A stretch of 64,000 bases of DNA from Pseudomonas sp. Gutcm_11s (GCF_028649395.1 NZ_JAQSUW010000014.1:121081-185080); one strand, 5' to 3'. Positions 1-9,440 are shown, numbered from the stretch's first letter. Notes: generated from the sequence alone by a model not told the origin. Numbers and translations are program-made.

Positions 1-1584
1 CAGACGCGACAGCTCGTGGCTGGCCGCGGCCGTCTGGTTGGCGCCGGTGGCGGTCTGTACCGAGATATCACGGATGTTGACCAGGTTTCGGTCCACCTCG
101 CGTGCCACCTGGGCTTGCTCTTCGGCCGCGCTGGCAATCACCAGGGTGCGCTCGTTGATCTGCCCGACCTGCTCGGTGATCTCCACCAGGGCCTGGCCGG
201 CGGCTTCGGCGATCTCCAGCATCTGCCGGGCGCGCTGATCGTTCTGGTTCATCGCGCCCACGGCTTCGCCTGTGCCGCTCTGGATACTGCCGATCATCTG
301 CTCGATCTCGCGGGTGGACTCCTGGGTGCGATGGGCCAGGGCCCGTACTTCGTCGGCCACCACGGCAAAGCCCCGGCCTTGCTCGCCCGCGCGAGCGGCC
401 TCGATGGCCGCGTTGAGGGCTAGCAAGTTGGTCTGTTCGGCGATGGCGCGAATCACGTCGAGCACCTTGCTGATGCTCTGTGCGCGCTCGGCCAGCCCCT
501 CCACCAGCGCTGAGGTGTGGGCGACGTCCTGGCTCATGCTGCGGATTGCCTGCACCGTTTGCTGCACGCGGTCGCGGCCGGACTGCGCCGACTCCTCGGA
601 GGCGCGCGAGGCATCGGAGGTGGAGCTGGCGTTGCGCGCCACTTCCTCGACTGCGCTGGTCATCTCGTTCACCGCGGTGGCGGCCATCTCGATTTCGTCG
701 TGCTGGCGGGTGATCGCGCGGTTGCCTTCCTCGGTCACCGCATTGAGCTCCTCGGCGGCGGAGGCCAATTGGGTGGCGGAGTTGCCGATCTGCTGGATGG
801 TGCCGCGCAACTGCTGCTGCATGCGTTGCAGTGCTGCCAGCAGTTGCGCAGGTTCGTCCTTGCCGCTGGCGTCGATGCGCCCGGTAAGGTTGCCGCTGGC
901 CACCACGCCGGCGACCTGCACGGCCTCGCTCAGCGGCTGGGTGATGCTGCGGGTCAGCAGCCAGGCGAGGGCGACGGTGACCAGTGCGGCAATCACCAGC
1001 ACGGCGATGACCGCGTTGGTGGCGCTGGCATAGTCCTCGTCGGCCTTGGTGTTGGCGGCGTTAGCGCCTTGGGTGTTGAACTCGGCGAGTTCGGTTAGGG
1101 CGCCGAAGGTGGCCTTGTAGTTATCCAGCAGCGGCCCCTGCACCAGTTCGGTGGCGGTCGCGGTCTCGTTGGCGTTGGAGAGCTTCAGCAATTGCTCGAC
1201 ACCGGCGATGAGGCCCTTTTTCTCCTGCTGGTAGCGCTGGAACAGTTCCTGGTCGCGGCCTTTGTCCATGTCTGCTTCGTAGCTGCGTTCAGCCTTTTCC
1301 AGGTTGCCGATGATCTCGCGCAGGCGCGTTTCGAGGAATTGTTTGTCGGACGCGTCCGCGGCCAGCACATGGCCGAGCTGGAGCTGGCGTACCTCGGTCA
1401 CGGCGAGGTTCATCTGGGCGATGTTGCGCACGCTGGGCAGCCAGCTCTGGCTGATCTCGGTGGAGGCGTCGTTGATCACCGACATGCGGTTGAGGGAGAA
1501 CAGGCCGGTGAATATCAGTAGGAGGGTGATGATGGCGAAGCCGAAGGCCGCGCGTGGCGCGATGGGAAACTGGCGCAGGATCAT
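1..1584 (-). CDS. Methyl-accepting chemotaxis protein, 3' end outside window
   Basis: Inner-membrane chemoreceptor that signals through CheA/CheW. The frame runs without a stop from an ATG at 1584 to the window edge (528 codons), so only a short C-terminal tail is missing compared with the usual ~540 residues. A first membrane segment (about residues 12-32) is followed by a mostly helical periplasmic region of the four-helix-bundle type, a second membrane segment near residues 190-212, a HAMP domain, and the signalling hairpin with the hallmark [19 protein letters not shown]. The ligand cannot be inferred. It lies downstream of fabB on the same strand but is separated from it by a hairpin terminator, so it is probably its own transcription unit. 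A TATACT-like -10 box lies at 1632-1637. Confidence 0.93.
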   Translation of the reverse strand, partial: MILRQFPIAPRAAFGFAIITLLLIFTGLFSLNRMSVINDASTEISQSWLPSVRNIAQMNLAVTEVRQLQLGHVLAADASDKQFLETRLREIIGNLEKAERSYEADMDKGRDQELFQRYQQEKKGLIAGVEQLLKLSNANETATATELVQGPLLDNYKATFGALTELAEFNTQGANAANTKADEDYASATNAVIAVLVIAALVTVALAWLLTRSITQPLSEAVQVAGVVASGNLTGRIDASGKDEPAQLLAALQRMQQQLRGTIQQIGNSATQLASAAEELNAVTEEGNRAITRQHDEIEMAATAVNEMTSAVEEVARNASSTSDASRASEESAQSGRDRVQQTVQAIRSMSQDVAHTSALVEGLAERAQSISKVLDVIRAIAEQTNLLALNAAIEAARAGEQGRGFAVVADEVRALAHRTQESTREIEQMIGSIQSGTGEAVGAMNQNDQRARQMLEIAEAAGQALVEITEQVGQINERTLVIASAAEEQAQVAREVDRNLVNIRDISVQTATGANQTAAASHELSRL

Positions 1585-1654
1585 GGGGTACTTCTCCGGG
1601 GCGGCGATATGAGTCGGGGCGGCTCAGGAAAAGTATAGGAAGCCCTACGCGTTG

Positions 1655-1669
1655 CGCTGACTGTCAGCG
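1655..1669. promoter_or_regulatory. Perfect 15-bp palindrome upstream of the chemoreceptor gene
   Basis: CGCTGAC-T-GTCAGCG is a perfect dyad with 7-bp arms. It lies about 20 bp upstream of the TATACT-like -10 element (1632-1637, minus strand) of the chemoreceptor gene. Its position suits an operator, but no known regulator is recognised. Confidence 0.3.
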
Positions 1670-1716
1670 TGTCGCTGAGCACGGCGGGTGTGCAATTTCC
1701 GGGCTGCAGAAACGAC

Positions 1717-1743
1717 CATGCCCGTATCGAGGATACGGGCATG
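1717..1743 (-). terminator. Hairpin terminator after fabB
   Basis: A perfect 12-bp inverted repeat (CATGCCCGTATC / GATACGGGCATG) with a 3-nt loop starts about 30 bp after the fabB stop codon. On the minus strand it is followed by GTCGTTTC, only a weak U-tract. It separates the fabAB operon from the chemoreceptor gene. Confidence 0.6.
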
Positions 1744-1772
1744 GAGGGGAGGGTGTTGCGAGGGCGTTGGCG

Positions 1773-2990
1773 TCAGGCCGAGTAGCGCTTGAGCACCAGG
1801 GTGGCGTTGGTGCCGCCGAAGCCGAAGCTGTTGGACATGATGGTGTCCAGCTTGGCGTTCTCGCGGGTCTCGCGCAGGATCGGCAGGTCGGCCACTTCCG
1901 GGTCCAGCTCGTCGATGTTGGCCGAGCCGGCGATGAAGTTGCCTTCCATCATCAGCAGGCAGTAGATCGCCTCGTGCACGCCGGCGGCGCCCAGGCTGTG
2001 GCCGGACAGGCTCTTGGTCGAGCTGATGGCCGGAGCCTTGTCGCCGAACACTTCACGTACGCCGCGGATCTCGGCGACGTCGCCGACCGGGGTGGAGGTG
2101 CCGTGGGTGTTCAGGTAGTCGATCGGGGTGTCGACGGTGGACAGCGCCTGCTGCATGCAGCGGATCGCGCCTTCGCCGCTCGGAGCGACCATGTCGTAGC
2201 CGTCGGAAGTGGCGCCGTAGCCGACGATTTCCGCGTAGATCTTGGCGCCGCGCTTGAGGGCGTGTTCCAGTTCCTCGACCACCACCATGCCGCCGCCGCC
2301 GGCGATGACGAAGCCGTCACGCTTGGCGTCGTAGGCGCGGGAGGCCTTCTCCGGGGTGTCGTTGTACTGGGTGGAGAGGGCGCCCATGGCGTCGAACAAG
2401 CAGCTCTGGCTCCAGTGTTCTTCCTCACCGCCGCCGGCGAAGACCACGTCCTGCTTGCCGAGCTGGATCTGCTCCATGGCCTGGCCGATGCAGTGGGCGC
2501 TGGTGGCGCAGGCGGAGGAGATGGAGAAGTTCACGCCCTTGATCTGGAAGGGAGTGGCCAGGCACGCGGATACGGTGCTGCCCATGGTGCGGGTCACGCG
2601 GTATGGGCCGATGCGCTTGACGCCCTTCTCGCGCAGGGTGTCGATGGCTTCCATCTGGTTGACGGTAGAGGCGCCACCGGAGCCGGCGATCAGGCCGGTA
2701 CGCGGGTTGGATATCTGCTCTTGGCTGAGGCCGGAGTCCTTGATTGCCTGTTCCATCGCCAGGTAGGCGTAGGCGGCGGCATCGCCCATGAAGCGGAAGA
2801 GCTTGCGATCGATCAGTTCTTCGAGGTTCAGGTCGACCGAGCCGGAAACATGGCTACGCAGGCCCATTTCGGCATAGGACGGGTTGTGGCGGATGCCGGC
2901 CCGGCCTGCACGCAGGTTGGCGGAAACGGTTTCCTTGTCATTGCCCAGGCAGGAAACGATGCCCAGGCCAGTGATCACGACGCGACGCAT
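1773..2990 (-). CDS. fabB: 3-oxoacyl-[acyl-carrier-protein] synthase I (FabB)
   Basis: Cytosolic elongating ketosynthase of type II fatty acid synthesis, required to extend the cis-3-decenoyl chain made by FabA and so for unsaturated fatty acids. The protein is 405 aa, the usual length. The Cys-His-His triad is visible: C161 in SSACATS, H296 in NTHGTSTP and H331 in SGHSLGAAG. The C-terminal [14 protein letters not shown] motif is also present. It follows fabA by 11 bp on the same strand, forming the classical Pseudomonas fabA-fabB operon. Transcription probably ends at the hairpin just downstream. Confidence 0.98.
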   Translation of the reverse strand: MRRVVITGLGIVSCLGNDKETVSANLRAGRAGIRHNPSYAEMGLRSHVSGSVDLNLEELIDRKLFRFMGDAAAYAYLAMEQAIKDSGLSQEQISNPRTGLIAGSGGASTVNQMEAIDTLREKGVKRIGPYRVTRTMGSTVSACLATPFQIKGVNFSISSACATSAHCIGQAMEQIQLGKQDVVFAGGGEEEHWSQSCLFDAMGALSTQYNDTPEKASRAYDAKRDGFVIAGGGGMVVVEELEHALKRGAKIYAEIVGYGATSDGYDMVAPSGEGAIRCMQQALSTVDTPIDYLNTHGTSTPVGDVAEIRGVREVFGDKAPAISSTKSLSGHSLGAAGVHEAIYCLLMMEGNFIAGSANIDELDPEVADLPILRETRENAKLDTIMSNSFGFGGTNATLVLKRYSA

Positions 2991-3001
2991 GCGGATAACC
3001 C

Positions 3002-3517
3002 TTAAAAGCTGTCAGTGGAAGTGAACAGGCCGACGCGGAGGCCTTCGGCGCTGTAGATCTCGCGGCCATCGACGCTGACGGTACCATCGGCGATGCCGAG
3101 GATCAGCGAGCGGTTGATGGTGCGCTTGATCTGGATGTTGTAGGTGATCTTTTTCGCAGTCGGCAGGATCTGGCCGAAGAATTTCACTTCGCCCGAACCC
3201 AGGGCACGGCCGCGGCCGGGGTTGCCCTGCCAGCCGAGATAGAAGCCAACCAGCTGCCACATGGCGTCGAGGCCCAGGCAGCCTGGCATTACCGGGTCGC
3301 CCTCGAAGTGGCAGGCGAAGAACCAGAGATCCGGATTGATGTCGAGTTCGGCGACGATTTCGCCCTTGCCGTATTTACCGCCGGTTTCACTGATATGGAC
3401 GATGCGATCCATCATCAGCATGTTTGGGGCGGGCAACTGCGCGTTACCTGGGCCAAACAGTTCGCCGCGGCTGCAGGCGAGCAGTTCTTCCCGGGTATAG
3501 GCGTTTTGCTTGGTCAT
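3002..3517 (-). CDS. fabA: 3-hydroxydecanoyl-ACP dehydratase/isomerase (FabA)
   Basis: Bifunctional enzyme that dehydrates 3-hydroxydecanoyl-ACP and isomerises trans-2- to cis-3-decenoyl-ACP, the branch point to unsaturated fatty acids. It is 171 aa, as in E. coli. The catalytic residues H70 ([14 protein letters not shown]) and D84 ([11 protein letters not shown]) fall at the canonical numbers. It is the first gene of the fabA-fabB operon. A dyad of the GTnnACAnnTGTnnAC type lies about 110 bp upstream (3628-3643) and may be the site of a TetR-family (FabR/DesT-like) regulator. Confidence 0.98.
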   Translation of the reverse strand: MTKQNAYTREELLACSRGELFGPGNAQLPAPNMLMMDRIVHISETGGKYGKGEIVAELDINPDLWFFACHFEGDPVMPGCLGLDAMWQLVGFYLGWQGNPGRGRALGSGEVKFFGQILPTAKKITYNIQIKRTINRSLILGIADGTVSVDGREIYSAEGLRVGLFTSTDSF

Positions 3518-3627
3518 GCGAACTCCTCAATGGTCCCCTTGGCGGGGCTAAGCTGCGCCGCGGGTTTTCTTGTGTAGCGGCAGACTAGTCATAGACTGTT
3601 GCGTCCTAGTGAAAGTCACAGATCAGT

Positions 3628-3643
3628 GTGAACACTTGTATAC
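3628..3643. promoter_or_regulatory. Candidate FabR/DesT-like operator upstream of fabA
   Basis: The 16-bp sequence GTGAACACTTGTATAC forms the dyad GT-nn-ACA-nn-TGT-nn-AC, with ACA-N2-TGT at its core. That core is the type I recall for TetR-family regulators of unsaturated fatty acid synthesis (FabR in enterics, DesT in Pseudomonas). It lies 111 bp upstream of fabA. The match to a named consensus is from memory. Confidence 0.4.
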
Positions 3644-3691
3644 CGGACTTCCTTGTCGCAGGTCATTGCCGAGCTCCGACCCCCTGCGAGT

Positions 3692-5569
3692 CTAGTATTC
3701 CTGGCGTTCCGCGCCGTGGCTGCGCTTGCCCACCCAACGCAGCAATACTCGTTCCAGATCGGCGCGTTTGAACGGCTTGGCCAGATAGTCGTTCATGCCG
3801 GCCTGCAGGCAGGCTTCGCGGTCGCCCTGCAGCGCGTTGGCGGTCAGCGCGATGATCGGCGTAGCGCATTGTGGCGCCAGTTCACGGATTTGTCGGGTTG
3901 CTTCGTAACCATCCATTACCGGTAGCCGGCAGTCCATCAGCACCGCGGCGAAGCGCTGGGCATCGAATGTCTGCACCGCCTGGGCACCGTCGCCCACCAG
4001 TGCCACGCGATAGCCGAGGCTGCGCAGCATGGCCTCTATGACGGTCTGGTTGACCGGGTTGTCCTCTACCAGCAGCACCTCCTGGTTCTCGCCGCCGAGG
4101 CTCTGCTGGTTCTCCTGGGCGTCGTCGGCGCTGCTGCGCGGGCTGAAGGGCAGGGGAATCTCCAGGGTGAACACCGAGCCGGCGCCTTCCTCGCTGCTGG
4201 CATGCAGAGTGCCACCCATGCGCTCGGCCAGGGTGCGGGCGATGGGCAGGCCCAGGCCGGTGCCACCGTAACGGCGGGAGATGGAGTTGTCGGCCTGCTG
4301 GAAGGCGTCGAACATGTGCTCCAGGCGCGGCGCCGCAATGCCGATGCCGCTGTCGCGTACCGAGCAGGTGAACCACAGCACCTCGTTGTCCAGCGGCTGC
4401 CAGTGGGTCTCGATACGGATGCCACCTTCCTCGGTGAACTTCAGGGCGTTGCCCAGCAGGTTGACCAGGATCTGGCGGATACGGGTCGGGTCGCCCTGTA
4501 CCTCGAAGTCTTCCAGGCCGGCCTGGTTCTCCAGGCGCAGATACAGGCCGCGCTGCTGGGCGCTGTGCTGGAACACCTGGATCGAGCCCTGCAGCAGCTC
4601 CAGCAGGCTGAAGGGAATGCGCTCCAGCTCCAGGGCACCGCGCTCGATGCGCGAGAAGTCGAGGATGTCGTTGATCACCTTGAGCAGGTGCTCGGTGGAT
4701 TCGGTGGCCAGCGCCGTGTATTCCTCCTGCTCCTGGGTCATCTCGGTGGTTTCCAGCAGCTGCAGCATGCCCAGCACGCCATTCATCGGCGTGCGCAGCT
4801 CGTGGCTCATCATCGCCAGGAAGTCGGACTTGGCGCGGTTGGCCTGTTCGGCCTCCTCGCGGGTCTGGATCAGCTGCTGCATGGCCTCGCGCTGCTCGCG
4901 CTCGGCTCGCTCCAGCTCGGAGGCCAGGGTATTGATGTGCCGCGCCAGGTCGCCCAGCTCGCCGGTGTCGGTCTCCGCCAGGTTGCTGCGATAGTCGCCA
5001 GCCTTGATCGCTTCCAGGGCACGGCCCATGGCGCTCAGGGGCTGGGCCAGGCGTCGTGCCAGTTGGCGGGCGACAAAGAAGGTCAGCACCAGGGCGATCA
5101 GCGCCAGCACGGTGGCCTTGAGCAGGATGGCCTGCTGGCGACTGGAGAAGGATTCGTCCGACATGCCGACCACTACCTGGCCCAGGTAATCGTCGGTGGC
5201 GCCGTTCTCGCGGCGAATCGGCGTGCGGAAGACCTCTACCTGCGAGGTCGCCTGATCCCGGTGGCGCTCGACATAGACCAGAATGTTTTCGGCCCGGTCG
5301 CGGATCTCGAGGAAGCGCACGTTGGGGGTCTGCAGGGTGGCGCGCAGCAGGCCTTCCAGCACTTGCGTGTCACCGATGGCCACGCCATGCGCGGCAGCTG
5401 GCGCCAGCTGGTTGGCCATCAGTTGCCCGGCCTGGCTGATCTCGTAGCGCAGGTCTTCCAGGCGGGTGTGGGTGAAGAAGCCGGTCAGCAGCAGGGTCAG
5501 CAGCAGCGCCGGGCCGACACTGATCAGCTGGGTGCGGGTATGGATGTCCCAATTGCGGCCGAAGATCAT
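3692..5569 (-). CDS. BarA/GacS-type hybrid sensor histidine kinase
   Basis: Membrane hybrid kinase of 625 aa. Order: TM1 (13-33), a periplasmic sensor region of about 110 residues, TM2 (148-168), HAMP (about 170-220), a short coiled coil, HisKA with H256 in MMSHELRTPMNG, and HATPase_c with the N box (VNLLGNALKF), DSGIGI and GTGLGLPIA. A C-terminal receiver domain carries phospho-acceptor D546 in LMDCRLPVMDG. There is no HPt domain, so the phosphorelay must finish on a separate HPt protein, which is not encoded nearby. The ATG at 5569 is chosen over one 37 codons upstream because GGAGG precedes it and the protein then begins at the natural cytosolic stub before TM1. It is divergent from gpsA. 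The signal is unknown. Confidence 0.9.
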   Translation of the reverse strand: MIFGRNWDIHTRTQLISVGPALLLTLLLTGFFTHTRLEDLRYEISQAGQLMANQLAPAAAHGVAIGDTQVLEGLLRATLQTPNVRFLEIRDRAENILVYVERHRDQATSQVEVFRTPIRRENGATDDYLGQVVVGMSDESFSSRQQAILLKATVLALIALVLTFFVARQLARRLAQPLSAMGRALEAIKAGDYRSNLAETDTGELGDLARHINTLASELERAEREQREAMQQLIQTREEAEQANRAKSDFLAMMSHELRTPMNGVLGMLQLLETTEMTQEQEEYTALATESTEHLLKVINDILDFSRIERGALELERIPFSLLELLQGSIQVFQHSAQQRGLYLRLENQAGLEDFEVQGDPTRIRQILVNLLGNALKFTEEGGIRIETHWQPLDNEVLWFTCSVRDSGIGIAAPRLEHMFDAFQQADNSISRRYGGTGLGLPIARTLAERMGGTLHASSEEGAGSVFTLEIPLPFSPRSSADDAQENQQSLGGENQEVLLVEDNPVNQTVIEAMLRSLGYRVALVGDGAQAVQTFDAQRFAAVLMDCRLPVMDGYEATRQIRELAPQCATPIIALTANALQGDREACLQAGMNDYLAKPFKRADLERVLLRWVGKRSHGAERQEY

Positions 5570-5794
5570 GGCGCGCCATCCTCCGTCACGCACCGGAAAG
5601 TGGTGGGCGGCTGAACGAGAAGCGGCGAGATGGGAAGAGCGTGCACGGAACGGCCTTGTTCTCTGGCATGACAGGCGCATGTTAACCGAGATGCCCGGCT
5701 TTGCCAGCGCGGGTCATGCGTGGGACTGGCCGGTCGGCCGAGGGTTCGTGATAATGAGGGAATTCGCCATTCGGATGGCTTGTCTGGATTTACT

Positions 5795-6817
5795 ATGACC
5801 GAGCAACAACCCGTTGCAGTACTGGGCGGCGGCAGCTTCGGCACCGCCATCGCCAACCTCCTGGCCGCCAACGGCCAGCGTGTCCTGCAGTGGATGCGTG
5901 ATCCCGAGCAGGCCGAGGCCATGCGTACCCAGCGCGAGAACCCGCGCTATCTCAAGGGCATCAAGCTGTTGCCGGGCGTCGAGCCGGTGACCGACCTGCC
6001 GGCGACCCTGGCCGCCTGCGAGCTGGTGTTCGTCGCCATCCCCTCGTCGGCCCTGCGCAAGGTCCTGCAGCCGGTGGCCGACGGTCTGGTGGGCAAGCTG
6101 CTGGTCAGCACCACCAAGGGCATCGAGGCCGAGAGCTTCAAGCTGATGAGTCAGATCCTCGCCGAAGTGGCGCCGCAGGCGCGTATCGGCGTGCTGTCCG
6201 GGCCCAACCTGGCCCGTGAAATCGCCGACCACGCGCTGACCGCCACGGTGATCGCCAGCGAGGACGAAGAACTCTGCCAACGCGTGCAGTCCGCGCTGCA
6301 CGGCCGCACCTTCCGTGTTTATGCCAGCCGCGACAGCTTCGGCGTGGAGCTGGGCGGTGCGCTGAAGAACGTCTACGCCATCATCGCCGGCATGGCCGCC
6401 GCACTGGGCATGGGCGAGAACACCAAGAGCATGCTGATCACCCGCGCGCTGGCCGAGATGACCCGCTTCGCGGTCACCCTGGGCGCCAACCCCATGACCT
6501 TCCTCGGCCTGGCCGGCGTGGGCGATCTGATCGTTACCTGTTCTTCGCCGAAGAGCCGCAACTACCAAGTGGGCCACGCCCTCGGCGAAGGCCTTTCGCT
6601 GGAGGACGCGGTAGCGCGCCTGGGCGAGGTGGCCGAGGGCGTCAACACCCTCAAGGTACTCAAGAGCAAGGCCGAGGAGCTGCAGGTCTACATGCCTCTG
6701 GTCGCCGGCCTGCATGCCATCCTGTTCGAAGGACGCACCCTGGAACAGGTGATCCAGGCGCTGATGCGCGGCGAACCTAAGACAGATGTAGATTTCATTT
6801 CCCCCAGCGGTTTCTGA
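5795..6817 (+). CDS. gpsA: Glycerol-3-phosphate dehydrogenase [NAD(P)+]
   Basis: Cytosolic enzyme that reduces dihydroxyacetone phosphate to sn-glycerol 3-phosphate for phospholipid synthesis. It is 340 aa. The N-terminal dinucleotide loop GGGSFGTA (about residues 11-18), the conserved GPNLAREI segment, [14 protein letters not shown] with the catalytic lysine, and the substrate-domain motif [14 protein letters not shown] are all present. The ATG at 5795 is chosen because the family motif [10 protein letters not shown] starts seven residues later; upstream extensions are not family-like. It heads a plus-strand run with the DUF4389 gene (18 bp gap) and sixA (overlap). Confidence 0.97.
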   Translation: MTEQQPVAVLGGGSFGTAIANLLAANGQRVLQWMRDPEQAEAMRTQRENPRYLKGIKLLPGVEPVTDLPATLAACELVFVAIPSSALRKVLQPVADGLVGKLLVSTTKGIEAESFKLMSQILAEVAPQARIGVLSGPNLAREIADHALTATVIASEDEELCQRVQSALHGRTFRVYASRDSFGVELGGALKNVYAIIAGMAAALGMGENTKSMLITRALAEMTRFAVTLGANPMTFLGLAGVGDLIVTCSSPKSRNYQVGHALGEGLSLEDAVARLGEVAEGVNTLKVLKSKAEELQVYMPLVAGLHAILFEGRTLEQVIQALMRGEPKTDVDFISPSGF

Positions 6818-6835
6818 TCCCCCAAGGAGAGCACC

Positions 6836-7183
6836 ATGAGCGAACCGAGCAAGGAACTGGAGCGCGAGTCCATCGCCCTGCGCATCCTGTGGATGTTGAT
6901 CTTCGCCATCGTCTGGCAACTGGCCGAGATCGTCCTGGCTGGCGTGGTCCTGCTGCAGCTGGGCTATCGCCTGTTCTACGGCGCACCCAACGGTGGCCTG
7001 CAGGGTTTTGGCGACAGCCTCAGCCAGTATCTGCAGCAGATCGGTCGCTTCGGCACCTTCAACAGTGAAGAGAAGCCCTGGCCCTTCGCCGATTGGCCGA
7101 GCGCCCGTGCCCCAGAAGACAACGAGCCGCACAGCGTCCCGCCTGCACCGCACCCGGTACGTGACGAAGAACCCAAGCTGTGA
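6836..7183 (+). CDS. DUF4389 family small membrane protein
   Basis: Protein of 115 aa with a charged N-terminus, one long hydrophobic stretch (about residues 17-45) and a FxDSLSQYLQQIGRF segment typical of DUF4389, followed by a proline-rich polar tail. The function is unknown. A good Shine-Dalgarno (AAGGAGAG) precedes the ATG. It lies 18 bp after gpsA, and its TGA overlaps the GTG start of sixA, so the three are probably co-transcribed. Confidence 0.8.
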   Translation: MSEPSKELERESIALRILWMLIFAIVWQLAEIVLAGVVLLQLGYRLFYGAPNGGLQGFGDSLSQYLQQIGRFGTFNSEEKPWPFADWPSARAPEDNEPHSVPPAPHPVRDEEPKL

Positions 7184-7632
7184 CCCTCTGGCTGCTGCGC
7201 CATGGCGAGGCGGAGCCGCGCGCGCGTAGCGACGCCGAGCGGCCGCTGACCGACCACGGTCGCAAGGAGGTGCGCAGGAGTGCCGAGCATCTGCGCGGCC
7301 GGCCGCTCTCGCACATCCTGGTCAGCCCCTATCTGCGTGCACAGCAGACGGCGCAGATCGTCCGCGAGGTGCTCGGCCTGGCGCTGCCTCTGACCACGGT
7401 GGAGTGGGCCACCCCGGATGACTCCGCGCGCGAGGCCGCCAACCGGCTGGACGACTATCCCGGCGACTGCCTGCTGGTCAGCCACAACCCCCTGCTCGGC
7501 AATCTCTCCGGCCTGTTGATCCACGGCCACCTGCAACAGCCGCTGGGACTGCATACCGCCAGTCTGGTGGTCCTGGAAGGTGAGCCGGTGCCCGGCCTGA
7601 TGACCCTCGCTGCGCTGTATCACCCGCGCTAG
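7180..7632 (+). CDS. sixA: Phosphohistidine phosphatase SixA
   Basis: Small histidine-phosphatase-superfamily protein (150 aa) that removes phosphate from phosphohistidine, in E. coli from HPt/PTS proteins. The catalytic RHG motif is at residues 7-9 (LLRHGEAEPRA), the second Arg lies in SPYLRAQQTA, and the second His in VSHNPLLGNL. It starts with GTG overlapping the preceding stop (GTGA). The gene sits near a hybrid kinase that needs an HPt partner; a functional link is only an inference. Confidence 0.9.
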   Translation: MTLWLLRHGEAEPRARSDAERPLTDHGRKEVRRSAEHLRGRPLSHILVSPYLRAQQTAQIVREVLGLALPLTTVEWATPDDSAREAANRLDDYPGDCLLVSHNPLLGNLSGLLIHGHLQQPLGLHTASLVVLEGEPVPGLMTLAALYHPR

Positions 7633-7693
7633 AGCCGCTCAATCGCCCTGTAACATTTCTTCACTTGCGACACCTCCTGACGCATGGAATATT

Positions 7694-7715
7694 CAACCAA
7701 GCAAGTGCTTGGTTG
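7694..7715. promoter_or_regulatory. Perfect 22-bp palindrome upstream of acyl-CoA synthetase
   Basis: CAACCAAGCA-AG-TGCTTGGTTG has perfect 10-bp half-sites around a 2-nt centre. It ends 35 bp before the GTG start of the acyl-CoA synthetase gene. Size and symmetry fit a dimeric TetR-family repressor, a class that commonly controls fatty acid degradation genes. No other copy was seen in the window. Confidence 0.55.
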
Positions 7716-7750
7716 CTCCCTGTGACAAAAACAATAAACAAGGAGGCCCC

Positions 7751-9403
7751 GTGGCCAGTGCAGTCCGTTTGCCGCTCGAAGCGTTCTTCGAGCGGGAGTC
7801 GCGTCATCCGAACAAGACCTACCTGATCCAGCCGCTGGGTGGTGGGCGCGTAGAACAGCTCACCTGGGCCGAGGTCGGCGAACAGGCGCGGCGCGCAGCC
7901 GCCTGGTTGCGCAGCCTGGAGCTGGAGCAGGGCAGCAAGATCGCGATCATCTCGAAGAACTGCGCCCACTGGATCGTCACCGACCTGGCGATCTGGATGG
8001 CCGGGCACGTCTCGGTGCCGCTGTATCCCAACCTCACCGCCGAGTCGGTGCGCCAGGTGCTCGAGCACGCCGAAGCCAGGGTTGCCTTCGTCGGCAAGCT
8101 GGACGACTGGTCGGCCATGGCCCCGGGCGTACCGGAGGGCGTGACCACGGTATCGCTGCCGCTGCATCCGGATGACCGCTTCGACCTCGCCTGGCAGGAC
8201 CTGCAGGCCTGCGCGCCGATTCAGGACAAGCCGCGCAACCAGCCTGAGCAGCTCGCCACCATCATCTACACCTCCGGCACCACCGGCATGCCCAAGGGCG
8301 TGATGCACAATTTCGGCAATTTCGGCTTCACCGCCAGCCAGGCCACTTCACTGTTCGGCGTCGGCGAGGATGACCGGGGGCTGTCCTACCTGCCGCTGTG
8401 TCATGTGGCCGAGCGCATGTTCATCGAGCTCAACTCGTTGTACAGCGGCATGACCGTGTTCTTCGCCGAGAGCCTGGACACCTTCGTCGACGACCTGCGT
8501 CGCGCCCGGCCGACCGTGTTCTTCGGCGTGCCGCGCATCTGGACCAAGTTCCAGATGGGCGTCTACTCCAAGATGCCGGCCAAGAAGCTCGATCGGCTGC
8601 TTTCGATTCCCCTGGTCGGGCGCCTGGTCGGCAAGAAGGTATTGCGTGGGCTGGGCCTGGACGCGGTGCGCTACGCGCTATCCGGCGCCGCGCCGGTGCC
8701 GGACGCGCTACTCGGCTGGTATCGCCGCATGGGCCTCGAGTTGCAGGAGGTCTACGGCATGACCGAGAACTGTGGCTACTCGCACGTATGCCGCCCCGGC
8801 CTGTTCAAGAAGGGCTGGATCGGCCAGAACAACCCGGGTGTCGAGGTGCGCATCAGCGAGGAGGGCGAGGTGCTGGTGCGCAGCGGCTCGACCATGCAGG
8901 GCTACTACAAGGAGCCTGGCAAGACCGCCGAGGCGCTGACCGAGGAAGGCTACCTGCGCACCGGCGACAAGGGCGAGCAGGATACCGACGGCAACCTGCG
9001 CCTGACCGGGCGCATCAAGGAAATCTTCAAGACCAGCAAGGGCAAGTACGTGGCCCCGGCGCCGATCGAAAACCGCCTGGCCGTGCACAACCACATCGAG
9101 CAGGTCTGCGTGGTCGGTGACGGCCTGCCGCAGCCGCTGGCCCTGTGCGTGTTGTCCGAGGCCGGCCGCAAGGAGCCGCGCGAGCAGCTGGAAGGCAGCC
9201 TCAAGCGCCTGCTGGAGGAGACCAACCAGGTGCTGGACAAGCACGAGCAGCTCAACGGCCTGGTGCTGGTGCCCGAGGTCTGGGCGGTGGACAACGGCTT
9301 CCTCACGCCGACCCTGAAGATCAAGCGCGCCTCGGTGGAGACGGCCTACAGCCCTCACTTCGATACCTGGGGCCAGAAGCGCGAAGGGGTGGTGTGGCAC
9401 TAG
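7751..9403 (+). CDS. Long-chain acyl-CoA synthetase (AMP-binding)
   Basis: Adenylate-forming ligase of 550 aa that activates a fatty acid with ATP and CoA. Core motifs: P-loop IIYTSGTTGMPKGVMH (about residue 175), VYGMTENCGYSH, the GYLRTGDKG hinge region, and the C-terminal TGRIKEIFKTSKGKYVAP with catalytic lysine. It belongs to the FAA1-like long-chain branch rather than classical FadD. The GTG at 7751 follows AGGAGG with 6-nt spacing; the longer ATG start at 7709 lacks this and would overlap the palindromic operator at 7694-7715. A paralogue with the same motifs lies at 59920-61623. Chain-length preference cannot be told. Confidence 0.9.
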   Translation: MASAVRLPLEAFFERESRHPNKTYLIQPLGGGRVEQLTWAEVGEQARRAAAWLRSLELEQGSKIAIISKNCAHWIVTDLAIWMAGHVSVPLYPNLTAESVRQVLEHAEARVAFVGKLDDWSAMAPGVPEGVTTVSLPLHPDDRFDLAWQDLQACAPIQDKPRNQPEQLATIIYTSGTTGMPKGVMHNFGNFGFTASQATSLFGVGEDDRGLSYLPLCHVAERMFIELNSLYSGMTVFFAESLDTFVDDLRRARPTVFFGVPRIWTKFQMGVYSKMPAKKLDRLLSIPLVGRLVGKKVLRGLGLDAVRYALSGAAPVPDALLGWYRRMGLELQEVYGMTENCGYSHVCRPGLFKKGWIGQNNPGVEVRISEEGEVLVRSGSTMQGYYKEPGKTAEALTEEGYLRTGDKGEQDTDGNLRLTGRIKEIFKTSKGKYVAPAPIENRLAVHNHIEQVCVVGDGLPQPLALCVLSEAGRKEPREQLEGSLKRLLEETNQVLDKHEQLNGLVLVPEVWAVDNGFLTPTLKIKRASVETAYSPHFDTWGQKREGVVWH

Positions 9404-9420
9404 GTTCCGCTGGTCGCTAA

Positions 9421-9440
9421 AGCCCGCGCTCGCGCGGGCT
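9421..9440. terminator. GC-rich hairpin after acyl-CoA synthetase
   Basis: AGCCCGCG-CTCG-CGCGGGCT is a perfect 8-bp stem with a 4-nt loop, 18 bp after the stop codon. No U-tract follows on the plus strand, so termination is likely but weak. Confidence 0.45.

Noticed and set aside
1554..3005. Long open frame (483 codons) on the plus strand opposite fabB
   Set aside because: It is low-complexity Gly/Ala/Val/His-rich translation, the usual antisense shadow of a GC-rich gene, and fabB on the other strand is certain.
4202..5614. Plus-strand open frame of 470 codons opposite the hybrid kinase
   Set aside because: Leu/Gln/Gly-rich with no motif; explained by codon bias of the kinase gene.
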